The position numbers were made by a program, and so were the translations under genes. Positions 7,011-16,074 of a DNA stretch of 20,425 nt are shown here, piece after piece. Positions within the stretch are counted from its first letter, which is position 1; every line of letters starts with the position of its first letter. The DNA is from an uncultured Bacteroidota bacterium. GTDB lineage: Bacteria; Bacteroidota; Bacteroidia; UKL13-3. The stretch lies in contig CAISTO010000078.1 of the NCBI GenBank assembly GCA_903888395.1, positions 1 to 20,425 on the forward strand, given 5' to 3'. The notes beneath the pieces were generated by a model. That model saw nothing but the letters and a program-made list of their open reading frames with translations, was not told where the DNA came from and did no database searches.

Positions 7011-8660
7011 TTAATTTGATATTGGATTTAAAACCAATGGGAGGTTAATTGTAAAAGTTGTTCCTACATTTAGTTTGCTGGTAAATGTAATATTACCACC
7101 TAGAAGTTCAATGTATTTTTTTATAATATTTAAACCAATACCCGTTCCTTGAATATTAGCAGCATTATTTGCTCTGTAAAATCTTTCAAATAAGTGTTTT
7201 TGTTCATTTAGAGGAATACCAATTCCATTGTCAATTACACTTAAAATGAATCTATCATCATTTGCTTGTAAATGAACAATAATTTCACCGTTTTCTGGAG
7301 AATACTTTATTGCGTTAGTAATTAAGTTTTGCCAAATAGTTCTGATTATCTTTTTATCATGATTAATCATAATTTTTTTAAGAGAAAGCTGTAATACTAT
7401 TCTTTGTTTATCTTTTAAATCGTTTACCACCTCATCAATATTTGTATTGATAAAATCTACCAAATCAAAAGTGGTAGGTTCTATTTTAAAATGTCCTGAA
7501 TCTAGTTTTTCTACTGATAAAAAATATTCTAAAATTTCAGTTAAATTAATAATTGATGTTTTAATTTTTACACCATGTGAAGCAAATTTTACGTGTTCAT
7601 TGAGTTCCTTATATTTTACCATTAAATTAAGCGATGAAAGTATAGTACTTAAGGGCGTTCTAAATTCATGCGATGCCATAGAAATAAATCTAGATTTCAA
7701 TTCACTTAATTCATTGGCTTTATCTAATGCATGTCTGGTTTTTTCTTCCGCTTCTTTTACCAAACTAATATTTAAACAAACTACTACAATTCTGTCAATT
7801 GAATCATAATTGTCTTTAATTGGAGTGGTATAAAACAAATAATTATTATTATTTATAACTAATTCATACATGGTACTTTCACCATTAACTGTTTTATTGA
7901 AATGATAAGTATGAATATCACTAATTTCTTTATCAAAAGTTTCGGCTATTGTTTTACCTAAAAAATCTTCTTTACTTAATCCAAGTTTTTTCAATTCTAA
8001 GCCCTCAATAAACTCACAAATATGGCTTTTATTATAAACACTAATAATTCCATTTGGGTAATTTTGTGCAATAATAGAAAGCATTTGCTGTGATTTTAAT
8101 AGTTCAATATTTGCTTTTTTGTTTTCATCAATTTGTTTTGCTAATAATACATTTGAACTCTCTAATTCAATATTTGCTGAACTTAATTGAGCAGTTCTCT
8201 CGCTTACATGTTTTTCTAAATCTGAATTATTTTTCTCTAATATTTTGCTATAATCTTCAAGGTCATTTTGTGCTTTTTTCAAAACACTTATATCATGTAT
8301 AACACCTGCAAAAAGCTTTTCACCATTTTGCATTTCTACATCACAAATACTTAAAAAAAAAGGAAAAGTGGTGTTGTCTTTTCTTTTGCCAACTACTTCT
8401 CTGCCTATTCCAATTATCTTTTTTTCACCAGTTTCATGGTGTTTTTTTAAATAACCATCGTGTTTTGAATGATCTGGTTCTGGCATTAACATGCTAATAT
8501 TATTTCCTATCATTTCCTCATTTGAAAACTGAAACATGTTAGTGATAGAATTATTAACTGATTGAATAATACCTCTATTATTAATAACTATCATACCATC
8601 TACCGCATTATTAAAAATGGCACGCAGTGTTTCTTCATTAATCAATGAATTGTTATTCAT
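7011..8660 (-). CDS. PAS-domain sensor histidine kinase with FixL-like haem-PAS signature
   Basis: A 549-residue histidine kinase without membrane segments, so cytosolic. Order: PAS 1 (about 11-125), coiled coil (about 125-190), PAS 2 (about 190-305), HisKA dimerisation domain with phospho-acceptor H331 in SHEFRTPLS, then the ATPase domain with N box NLITNAIKYSP (445-455), G1 DNGIGIP (477-483), F box LFERFYR (490-496) and G2 GTGIGL (505-510). PAS 1 matches Bradyrhizobium FixL as I recall it: MPEPDHSKHDGY gives H67 at the haem-ligand position (FixL H200). Exactly 20 residues on, IIGIGR gives R87 at the O2-contacting arginine (R220). I82, L103 and I105 match the distal-pocket residues I215, L236 and I238. 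Many non-haem PAS domains share part of this motif, so haem binding is probable, not shown. First gene of the operon. Confidence 0.95.
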   Translation of the reverse strand: MNNNSLINEETLRAIFNNAVDGMIVINNRGIIQSVNNSITNMFQFSNEEMIGNNISMLMPEPDHSKHDGYLKKHHETGEKKIIGIGREVVGKRKDNTTFPFFLSICDVEMQNGEKLFAGVIHDISVLKKAQNDLEDYSKILEKNNSDLEKHVSERTAQLSSANIELESSNVLLAKQIDENKKANIELLKSQQMLSIIAQNYPNGIISVYNKSHICEFIEGLELKKLGLSKEDFLGKTIAETFDKEISDIHTYHFNKTVNGESTMYELVINNNNYLFYTTPIKDNYDSIDRIVVVCLNISLVKEAEEKTRHALDKANELSELKSRFISMASHEFRTPLSTILSSLNLMVKYKELNEHVKFASHGVKIKTSIINLTEILEYFLSVEKLDSGHFKIEPTTFDLVDFINTNIDEVVNDLKDKQRIVLQLSLKKIMINHDKKIIRTIWQNLITNAIKYSPENGEIIVHLQANDDRFILSVIDNGIGIPLNEQKHLFERFYRANNAANIQGTGIGLNIIKKYIELLGGNITFTSKLNVGTTFTINLPLVLNPISN

Positions 8661-8715
8661 AAGTTTTGTAACTAATAAAAATAAGATGCATAAGTAATGG
8701 AATTAAACTTGTTTT

Positions 8716-8723
8716 CAAATTTA
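8716..8723 (-). promoter_or_regulatory. -7 promoter-like element for the two-component operon
   Basis: On the minus strand this reads TAAATTTG, an exact match to TAnnTTTG, 55 nt before the kinase ATG. The -33 position lacks a clear TTG, which would suit an activator-dependent promoter but also fits a chance match in A/T-rich DNA. Confidence 0.35.
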
Positions 8724-8768
8724 AAAATTTAAATCAATTGTTATTTTCTAAAAAATAAATATGGCTTT

Positions 8769-8782
8769 TTGCTTGTAATCAA
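8769..8782. promoter_or_regulatory. FNR/FixK-like operator candidate
   Basis: TTGCT-TGTA-ATCAA matches the CRP/FNR-family consensus TTGAT-N4-ATCAA at nine of ten defined bases. It lies between the kinase gene and the divergent lipoprotein gene, centred about 62 nt upstream of the start point implied by the -7 element at 8716-8723, near the usual class I activator distance. The encoded CRP-type regulator could bind here and control its own operon. By rough estimate such a near-match occurs by chance about twice in a window this size, so position is the main support. Confidence 0.35.
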
Positions 8783-8852
8783 TAACTTAATAAAATAGCA
8801 TACTTGAATATTGACATTATAAAAATCAGGTAATAAAAATGATGCTTTTTCG

Positions 8853-8872
8853 TTTCATATTGCAATATGAAA
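8853..8872. promoter_or_regulatory. Perfect 20-bp palindrome over a start codon
   Basis: Half-site TTTCATATTG followed by its exact reverse complement. The ATG of the LamG-like lipoprotein gene is at 8867-8869, inside the right arm. It may be a repressor operator or, in the RNA, a hairpin that hides the start codon. Confidence 0.5.
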
Positions 8873-9610
8873 AACTCCTTATATATAATTTATTGCTTAG
8901 GTATATTTGCCTCTTGTAATTCAGAAAAAATTTCACCAAAAAAAAATATTATTGATTTAAACGAAGGTTTAGTAGTAAATATTCCATTTAGTAACTCATA
9001 CATTGAAAGTATAAGTAATACGGAAGGAATGAACTCAAAAACTATATTTATACAAGATAGAAAGAAACAAGCAAACCAAGCTATTTATTTAAACAGAAAT
9101 GATTCGGCTTTAGTTGATTTTGGTGATTTAAACCTAGCATCTATTACGAATGCTATATTCAGTATTAGTTGCTGGGTAAATTTAGAAGATACTATTAAAC
9201 CTTGTGCTATATTGAGTAAACGTAGCCCTTATGGAGGTTTTGAATACAGCATTGATAATCATTTTAGAAACAAGCAATATTTTAATTTTGATAATTGGAA
9301 TATAAATGGAACAAATACGGTTTATGGATTTGATCCATTAAATGCTTCCGCTCCTATTCAGTTAAACTCATGGCAGCACATTGTTTTTATTGCCAATGGC
9401 AATCAATTAAAAGTTTATAACAACGGAGTATTACAAGCAAACTTTGATAACAAAAACAACGAAGAATTTGCAAATACAGACAAGCATTTTATAATAGGAA
9501 ATGGTGGTGGTTATGGTAAATATTATTATTTTCAAGGAGCAATTGATGATGTGAAAATATATAATCGTGTGATCAATAATGAAGAAATAAATGCTTTGTA
9601 TACTCAATAA
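8867..9610 (+). CDS. LamG/concanavalin A-like lipoprotein
   Basis: A 247-residue exported protein. The N-terminus (MKNSLYIIYCLGIFASC) is a short lipoprotein signal with the acylated cysteine predicted at C17. From about residue 30 to the end it is one LamG-like jelly-roll domain of the Laminin_G_3/concanavalin A type: FSISCWVNLED, then SKRSPYGGFEYSI, WQHIVFIANGNQLKVYNNG, FIIGNGGG and the hallmark C-terminal AIDDVKIYNRVINNEEINALY. Such domains bind carbohydrate or protein ligands; no catalytic residues are seen. The expected place is the outer membrane, probably on the surface or periplasmic face. It is divergent from the two-component operon across 206 bp holding a FNR-like box and may be under its control. 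The start codon is embedded in a perfect palindrome, which is unusual. Confidence 0.85.
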   Translation: MKNSLYIIYCLGIFASCNSEKISPKKNIIDLNEGLVVNIPFSNSYIESISNTEGMNSKTIFIQDRKKQANQAIYLNRNDSALVDFGDLNLASITNAIFSISCWVNLEDTIKPCAILSKRSPYGGFEYSIDNHFRNKQYFNFDNWNINGTNTVYGFDPLNASAPIQLNSWQHIVFIANGNQLKVYNNGVLQANFDNKNNEEFANTDKHFIIGNGGGYGKYYYFQGAIDDVKIYNRVINNEEINALYTQ

Positions 9611-9773
9611 AAAAATACTTATTAGCTTAAATTACTTTTAGTTTTGCATATGGCATTATGGTAAAATTCAACTATTGTTTACTTAAATAATATTTGTTTC
9701 AACAAGCTCAACTAATGCTAACGTAGAGTATATTTGAAAGTATGAACTAAAATGAAGTACTTTATTTGTTGCT

Positions 9774-9846
9774 GTGTCGCCTCTACGAGGCTTTTTGTAA
9801 TACGTATTATTTCGGTTTACAATAGTATCACCTCTACGAGGCTATT
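9774..9846. repeat. Two copies of a CCTCTACGAGG hairpin repeat, 51 bp apart
   Basis: Copy 1 (9774-9795) and copy 2 (9825-9846) share CCTCTACGAGGCT exactly, with similar flanks (GTGTCG versus GTATCA). The core folds as a tight hairpin (CCTC-TAC-GAGG; GCCTC/GAGGC in copy 1). From memory this resembles TGTCGCCCCTACGGGGCT-type repeats common in Bacteroidota. Only two copies are present here and no mobility gene is near. Confidence 0.6.
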
Positions 9847-9926
9847 AGTTTCAAAAAGTTAATTTTTCACCAAAGCAAGTGCAAAGTCATTTGCTAAACT
9901 TGTAAAACTTCTACTTTATAATTCAA

Positions 9927-9964
9927 AAAAAAGCTGCTTCAATTTTACTTGAAGCAGCTTTTTT
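9927..9964. terminator. Bidirectional intrinsic terminator for the giant adhesin gene
   Basis: A perfect 16-bp stem (9927-9942 with 9949-9964; core GCTGCTTCAA) with loop TTTTAC. A/T pairs at its base give six T after the stem on both strands. It lies 17 nt past the stop of the 2006-residue protein gene and would end that operon; from the other side it may stop the LamG-like gene transcript. Confidence 0.9.
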
Positions 9965-9981
9965 ATTATTAGTGTTTAAAA

Positions 9982-12900
9982 CTATTCTCTAATCAGTGTG
10001 ATTGAACCACGAACTGTTTGTTCTTGTTCTCCTCTTAATTGATAATTGAATAGGTAGTAATAAGTTCCTGCAGGGTTTTCACCTCCATCATTATTAGTTT
10101 TACCATTCCACATTTTATCAGGATTATCACTTTCAAAAACGTTATTACCCCATCTGTTCCAAATAACTAAACTGTATTTTTTGAATCCAGAAATATCAAT
10201 TTTAAATACATCATTTACTCCATCGCCATTAGGGGTGAATACATTAGGTATTTTTAATTTACTTTTTGGAACAACTATTTCAATTACTTTACAAACTGAA
10301 TCTGGACAAGAATGTGTTCCAGCAACATCGGCTATAATACAAACAACAAACGATTTAGTTGAATCAAGATCATAGAATTCAAATAGTTTATTATTTAAAG
10401 GACTTGATTCATCAAAATCAATTGGGAATCCATTTAATAACGTACCGTCTAAATTATATATTTTCCAAGTATACTTATCAGATAGTGATGTATCCGAAGT
10501 ATTAATAACTCTATAAGTAGCTTCACTTGGAGAAGAACCGGTAAAGTCTGCTTTAGCTTTAGTTGCTACCATAGCAATGGTATCTTGATATGTACAAGGA
10601 GAGAATCCTTTATTAAATCTAGTAGAGTTTAATACTAATTTATACTGACCAACATTGTTAAATCTATACTGCCAAGATGTATCAGCAATGTAGTTAGTTT
10701 TCAACACTGAATCTAACCTTGCATTGTATTTACCATCAAATACGTCCATTCTGTATCTATTAATGGTGTCTCTATCTGATAGATTAGATATAGTAAATAC
10801 CTCACCCACACAAACTGTATCCCTAGAACTTAAGAAATCTACTTTATATGGCACATTTACAGTAATTCTAATTGGTTTTTCAAAACCATCAACGGTATCA
10901 GGTGTAATTACTGGTTTACAAACTCCACCACTACCATTTACATTATCATAAGCAATTGCAGAAATATAATATGTTCCTGGCTGATCATAATAGAAAGTAG
11001 CTGTGTCAATTACAGAGTATGTAAAAAAATCAGAGGCACCATCTGGTCTTCCAGAAAGTATAAATGTTGATTTAGTTGGCGTGTCTTTAGCACTTGCCCA
11101 AGGCTCACGTTCTGGAATACTTACTATTCTAACCCTGTGAGGTGCACAGCCAAGCGTATCGTCAAGAATTACTAAATGAGGACGTGGACCACTGATAAAG
11201 ATATCTTTAAAAGCAGTATCAGTACATCCTTGTTCAGTACTTATAGCCAAACGCAAAGTATATTTTCCATTTTTTCTGTAATCATAAACAGGATTTTTCA
11301 AAATAGATTGTGGAGCTAAAGGATAATAAGGTCTGTCACCAAACCACCATTTCCAAGAAGCAATTCTATCTAAAGAATCTATGCCTGTAGTAGCCCAATA
11401 ATCATCTAGGATTGTAGTAGAATCTTTGAAAGTAAAGTTATCTCCACAAATGTAAAGATCTTTAGCTTGAATAGCTGCAATTGGTTTTACAACGTTTACA
11501 TATTGGAAACAAGTATCCCAACGGCCAATACTATCAATTGAAATCATTGATACTTTATATCTACCATATTTAGGGTATTGATGTGTAACTTTATTTAAGG
11601 GTCTAAATGGTCCATTGGCATCAATTACACCATCCGATTCAAAATCCCAATAAATACGCTCGTGGAAATAATTTCTATTTTTAAAGCAACGAACAACGGT
11701 ATTTCCTAAATAATCAAGACCTTGAACTTTTAGATTATGAGTAACAGGACAAACTACAGTTGAAAAAGTACCAGAAAAAACTAAATAATCAGTCAAATCA
11801 TTGGTAACATTTGTTTGAATTGAATCAATAGGATAATTGTCTTTTGTATAAGCCCAATTATGCATATTTCCTTGATTGTTATTCAATAAATCATTTTCAT
11901 TATCTGGAATATTTAATGGTCTAGAACAATTAGTTGAAGGATACCAATACCTGATGGAATCATAAAAATAAACTGTTTCACCTTGGCAAAATACTGTATC
12001 CCATTCGCCTGCTGCATTTTTAATATCAAAGGTATCAATTACACCTATTACAATGTATTTAGTTATTCTGTTTTCACATTTAAAATAACTATTTGTTACC
12101 ATATTATGAAGAACAGGAGTAATATCTCCTCTTCTTTCTAATTCACCATTTCCACCCACTACCATTTGCTCAAAAGTAGTTTTTAAGTATTTATGGTGAA
12201 TAGGAGTAAACATTAAACTAGAATCACGAGTAGTAATAATAGTATCTATTCTTTGTGGTGGAAAAACTTTAGCTAAATCATCACAACGATAAATTTTATT
12301 AATAACAGTATCAACAGAAATTCTTAAACCAACAGGGAAATATTCAGTACTTGAAAGCGTCCATGGTAGGTCATTTGAATTAAATATATATCTAATTCTA
12401 TTAAAAGGAATGTCTTCTTCTGGTTGGTAATAAAATGAATCTACAGTAGCAGTTCCATCACCCCAATCCCAAACATCGGCAATTACATTGTCTTGAATTG
12501 AATCGTAATAATGAAATACCACATCATCTCCTCTTCCTCTTAAGTAACAGAAAGGTGGAGGATTTGGAAAATCATAAGCAAAATTTTCAATGGTAAAGTT
12601 TGCATTTAATTCAATAAATCTAAAGAAGTTATGGTACCAAACTGTATCACTGTAACAAGATGGTAAATTACAATTGGTAGGAGAAAAACATCCTGTTCCA
12701 ACTATTAAACCTAATGTTACCCAACCTTTAGGATCTACTGGCATATTATTAACTCCACCACCAGTTGGTCCACTTGGCCAATAATGTAACCAAGCTTTTG
12801 TTCCAGCAGAACTGCTCCATTGTCTTGGTGGTTGAGGAGGATAATTTACTGCTTTATACATCATAGGCATGGTTAAACCACCAGGATTTAATGGATCAGG

Positions 12901-15900
12901 ATTTGTGCCAGACCAATCCACAAAATTATCTAATTTACAAGGTGTATTGTCATTTCTATCTAGTAATGAATCGTAATTAATTAATAACATGGTTCTATCG
13001 CTAGAAGGTAAAATACCCGCACCTTGATCTGTTCTTGCGGAATCTAAATAACCATTTCTATTAAATATTAACTGAGGATCACCACCTGAAGAACCTGATT
13101 TAAAGTTAGGACAAATTTTACCATCTTGACTTAAACCAAATGCATCGGGACGAGTAAAACTTAATGTTACACTACTTGAACCATTACAATCCCAATCATC
13201 TAAGAATAATGAATCTCTGATAATAGAATCTTTAGTTCCATTAGTAATAGGATCATAAATTTGAATGGTATCAAATTTCAACTTTATTTTTCTAAATCCA
13301 GGATCACCAGAAATATTATTCAATGAATCTTTCATTCTTAAAGTAACAGTTATATCTTGTATAACCTGACGGTCAAACGCATATCTATATAAGGTTTTAG
13401 GAGGTGAAATTCCTGGTATAATATCGGAACCTCTGTAAGTTCTAGTTCTTCCATCATTTGCTTTTTGAGTTAAGTTAATAACTAATACACCAGTATCAAT
13501 TCTTGTTCCAGCAGGAATTACATCCATCCAATTTCCTCTTGAACTTGAAATCGGATCTGGAATTCCCCTATTAAGAGTAATAACATTATTAGCAGGAATA
13601 TCGGCAGGCCAAATTCTTAACATCGTATCTATACGTGTGGGAGTAGGACCAGTAGCTGTCATTGGTTTATTCCATCCTTGTGAACCAATTGTATCTCTAG
13701 GTTGCACCCAAGTAAAACCTGCTGGTGGTGCTTGTGATGTGGGCCAAACTGTATATCCTTTTGTCCATCTTGTTGAATCATAAGGAGGAAAATCATGTCC
13801 ATATCTATACCAATCAAAAGCAACATCCCAGTTTGTGTAGGTATGAGTAGGCATCGTATCGTGTGAATAATTACAAATATCTAATCTTCCCAAGTAAGCT
13901 TTTCCATTGGCAATGAATGCACCTATGGTTCTATTTTTTAAATCACCAGCACTTGTATAGGGTTCTAAACCACCATTTGCTTGAGAAGGATTTGGAATAG
14001 AATATGAAGTACAAGCGGGAGCAAATGCATCTTCCGCAAAATCCCAACGAATCCAAATTCTATTTGATTGATAAGTTAACGAATTATTTACAAAATAAAC
14101 AGGGTAAGAAGGACCGCATTGTAATTTTTGCCATTGTAAAACCACATCATCAGGAGGAGGTGGACCACCAGCTGGAAATGGATTTTCAATTCTTACAAAA
14201 GGACCTAAAATTTGTACTCCTAAACCTATTAATTTATCTCTAAATAATGTATCTGTAGTTCTTATTACACGAGATATTGGATTGCAAAAATCTCTATATA
14301 ATGGAACAGTATTTAAAGCACTGGTAAAAGGATTTCTAAAAGTAGTAACACCCGTATCAATCCATTTATTAATACATGCATCATCATTTATATAAAAGAA
14401 ATCCCAACTTGAACTCATTGAATCAGTCCAGCCAATATGACGAGCATGAATACTTAATATAACAGTTGGATCAACTGAACTGTAAGTTGTATCATATGCA
14501 TAAGAAGATATTTTACCATTATAATTATAATACTGCGGTTTTGCAGCTGTATTTGGTGTTAATAATCTACCATTCTTAGTATATAAAATTGGATTTAATT
14601 GAGGTCCATTAGGATTTGTCCACTGAGGATAGTTTGGATCTGGAGCTGCCCAATAATCTTGATATTGATACCTATTTAAATCTTTTGGGAGCGTATCTAT
14701 TTTTGAATAAAAAGTATATGTTCTAGATTTGGCAGTAGCACCCGGACATTTAACTGTTAAAGTAGGGAAAAATTGTCCCATACCTTTGTAATCATAACTA
14801 GGTTGAAACACATTTCTAAACGGATTTACATCCGATCCTGGTGGATTTGCATTTGGATCATGAAAATGCCATTGTATATCTAATGGAGTTCCACCCGGTC
14901 CTTGTAAGTCATATTTATTATATAAAGTTAGTGTTGCTGCTCCTGGAGTCATTAAACAAACTGAATCGGCTATTGAATCGTTAGGAATGCTACGTTTGGT
15001 TAATAACTCAATTTGGAAAATAATATTTTCAGGTAATTGTAATCCTGTACTTTCATAATAAAAGGTATCGATACATCCTGAAGATTTATCTTTAACAATT
15101 AGTGAAGGACGAAATACGTTATTAGTTGTATACCCATGTGTATATGGTTTTGACCATCTGTTAAAATCTTCAGTTACAGTTCGAGGTGGGCCAGATACGT
15201 ATGTTGTACCATCACCATAATCAAAAGTAAATGAAAACACATTTGCAAAACTCATGGCAGTAGTATTTTTATAAATATAAAAAGTTGTATCACACTGCGC
15301 CTTACCTGTAATTTCGAATTTAGGATTAATATCTGGTGCTAATTTTACACCTTTAGCACTTAATAAATCCGTAATAGGATCGGTAGTACAACCCACAGAA
15401 TCTGTTACTTTTAATCCAACTTGATAAGCAGGATTATTTAAGGCATACTGATGACAAATATTTCTGATATTAGTATCGGTAATTAATCGGTAATTTCCAT
15501 CACCAAAAGTCCATTCATATTTAACCAAAGGTGCAGTACCCTGTTTAGAAGTGTTGCCGAAACAATATTGGTTATTTTTAAAACATTGGTTATCGGCACT
15601 TGAAAGTGTAAATGAAGTAGTTGGGCGTTGCCAAATCTTAATAGATTTAGTAATAACTATATCTGGTCCGCCATTTCTTTTAACTACAACTGTTATATTA
15701 TAAGTTCCACCATTAAAATATTGTTTTGAAAACAATGGAATTGGTGGTTGCCCGGCTATTCTAGCATTTACAGCAGTGTCGTTAGGTAATCCCCAACGTA
15801 CAGTAAATGAAATTAAATCAGATGCGGCAATACCAGGTGTTGTAATGTTAACACGTGTTCTATCTACACCGGCACAAGCTATTGTGGGGGATATTGTAAA

Positions 15901-16002
15901 ATCTGCCTGGGCTTTAACCAAGATAGATGTAAACAATAGAAAAACCAAAACAGCACTGTGTTTTAGCTTTCGGATGGATAATTTAAAGTACATATATTTC
16001 AT
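9982..16002 (-). CDS. Giant (2006-residue) PKD-repeat surface protein with T9SS type B sorting domain
   Basis: A very large secreted protein, probably a surface adhesin or matrix protein. The N-terminus has a Sec signal peptide: basic residues to about 15, hydrophobic core AVLVFLLFTSILV, cleavage near KAQA (about 31-33). PKD/immunoglobulin-like folds are spread along the chain, recognisable at YEWTFGDGN (about 162), FDYGDGT (about 261), WDWGDGT (about 1179), WKWWFGD (about 1551) and YTWKIYNLDG (about 1845). The stretch between about 300 and 1150 is rich in Pro, Trp, Tyr and Asp, and I cannot assign it to a family. The last ~90 residues are a T9SS type B domain: IPNVFTPNGDGVND, WNRWGNNVFES, WNGKTNNDG, AGTYYYLF and the ending GSITLIRE. 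It follows the sigma/anti-sigma pair by 72 nt on the same strand and ends at a strong terminator, so it is probably the last gene of that operon. Its C-terminal ~440 residues are paralogous to the product at 1-1332. Confidence 0.93.
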   Translation of the reverse strand: MKYMYFKLSIRKLKHSAVLVFLLFTSILVKAQADFTISPTIACAGVDRTRVNITTPGIAASDLISFTVRWGLPNDTAVNARIAGQPPIPLFSKQYFNGGTYNITVVVKRNGGPDIVITKSIKIWQRPTTSFTLSSADNQCFKNNQYCFGNTSKQGTAPLVKYEWTFGDGNYRLITDTNIRNICHQYALNNPAYQVGLKVTDSVGCTTDPITDLLSAKGVKLAPDINPKFEITGKAQCDTTFYIYKNTTAMSFANVFSFTFDYGDGTTYVSGPPRTVTEDFNRWSKPYTHGYTTNNVFRPSLIVKDKSSGCIDTFYYESTGLQLPENIIFQIELLTKRSIPNDSIADSVCLMTPGAATLTLYNKYDLQGPGGTPLDIQWHFHDPNANPPGSDVNPFRNVFQPSYDYKGMGQFFPTLTVKCPGATAKSRTYTFYSKIDTLPKDLNRYQYQDYWAAPDPNYPQWTNPNGPQLNPILYTKNGRLLTPNTAAKPQYYNYNGKISSYAYDTTYSSVDPTVILSIHARHIGWTDSMSSSWDFFYINDDACINKWIDTGVTTFRNPFTSALNTVPLYRDFCNPISRVIRTTDTLFRDKLIGLGVQILGPFVRIENPFPAGGPPPPDDVVLQWQKLQCGPSYPVYFVNNSLTYQSNRIWIRWDFAEDAFAPACTSYSIPNPSQANGGLEPYTSAGDLKNRTIGAFIANGKAYLGRLDICNYSHDTMPTHTYTNWDVAFDWYRYGHDFPPYDSTRWTKGYTVWPTSQAPPAGFTWVQPRDTIGSQGWNKPMTATGPTPTRIDTMLRIWPADIPANNVITLNRGIPDPISSSRGNWMDVIPAGTRIDTGVLVINLTQKANDGRTRTYRGSDIIPGISPPKTLYRYAFDRQVIQDITVTLRMKDSLNNISGDPGFRKIKLKFDTIQIYDPITNGTKDSIIRDSLFLDDWDCNGSSSVTLSFTRPDAFGLSQDGKICPNFKSGSSGGDPQLIFNRNGYLDSARTDQGAGILPSSDRTMLLINYDSLLDRNDNTPCKLDNFVDWSGTNPDPLNPGGLTMPMMYKAVNYPPQPPRQWSSSAGTKAWLHYWPSGPTGGGVNNMPVDPKGWVTLGLIVGTGCFSPTNCNLPSCYSDTVWYHNFFRFIELNANFTIENFAYDFPNPPPFCYLRGRGDDVVFHYYDSIQDNVIADVWDWGDGTATVDSFYYQPEEDIPFNRIRYIFNSNDLPWTLSSTEYFPVGLRISVDTVINKIYRCDDLAKVFPPQRIDTIITTRDSSLMFTPIHHKYLKTTFEQMVVGGNGELERRGDITPVLHNMVTNSYFKCENRITKYIVIGVIDTFDIKNAAGEWDTVFCQGETVYFYDSIRYWYPSTNCSRPLNIPDNENDLLNNNQGNMHNWAYTKDNYPIDSIQTNVTNDLTDYLVFSGTFSTVVCPVTHNLKVQGLDYLGNTVVRCFKNRNYFHERIYWDFESDGVIDANGPFRPLNKVTHQYPKYGRYKVSMISIDSIGRWDTCFQYVNVVKPIAAIQAKDLYICGDNFTFKDSTTILDDYWATTGIDSLDRIASWKWWFGDRPYYPLAPQSILKNPVYDYRKNGKYTLRLAISTEQGCTDTAFKDIFISGPRPHLVILDDTLGCAPHRVRIVSIPEREPWASAKDTPTKSTFILSGRPDGASDFFTYSVIDTATFYYDQPGTYYISAIAYDNVNGSGGVCKPVITPDTVDGFEKPIRITVNVPYKVDFLSSRDTVCVGEVFTISNLSDRDTINRYRMDVFDGKYNARLDSVLKTNYIADTSWQYRFNNVGQYKLVLNSTRFNKGFSPCTYQDTIAMVATKAKADFTGSSPSEATYRVINTSDTSLSDKYTWKIYNLDGTLLNGFPIDFDESSPLNNKLFEFYDLDSTKSFVVCIIADVAGTHSCPDSVCKVIEIVVPKSKLKIPNVFTPNGDGVNDVFKIDISGFKKYSLVIWNRWGNNVFESDNPDKMWNGKTNNDGGENPAGTYYYLFNYQLRGEQEQTVRGSITLIRE

Positions 16003-16074
16003 TTTATTATTATTTTTTATATTTTAAACAGTTTGCTAACATAATATTATTTAATTAAATTACAAATTTTGGAT

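Larger units (their letters stand above)
9611..9981. other. Gene-free convergent intergenic region
   Basis: These 371 bases separate the 3' ends of two convergent genes. I find no credible coding frame, tRNA or other RNA gene. The left half (9611-9773) is plain A/T-rich DNA. The right half holds two small hairpin repeats (9774-9846), a 12-bp palindrome TAATACGTATTA between them (9798-9809), and a terminator (9927-9964). Confidence 0.7.

Noticed and set aside
8735..8737. A -33 TTG for the kinase promoter at 8735-8737 (minus strand)
   Set aside because: Only 11 nt separate it from the -7 element; about 19-21 are expected.
9774..9846. Repeat pair as a CRISPR remnant
   Set aside because: Only two copies, a self-complementary core of 11 bp, a spacer that is itself palindromic, and no cas genes nearby.
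14004..14243. Open frame opposite the giant adhesin gene
   Set aside because: It is short, A/T-driven, without family features, and sits within a 6-kb coding region on the other strand.
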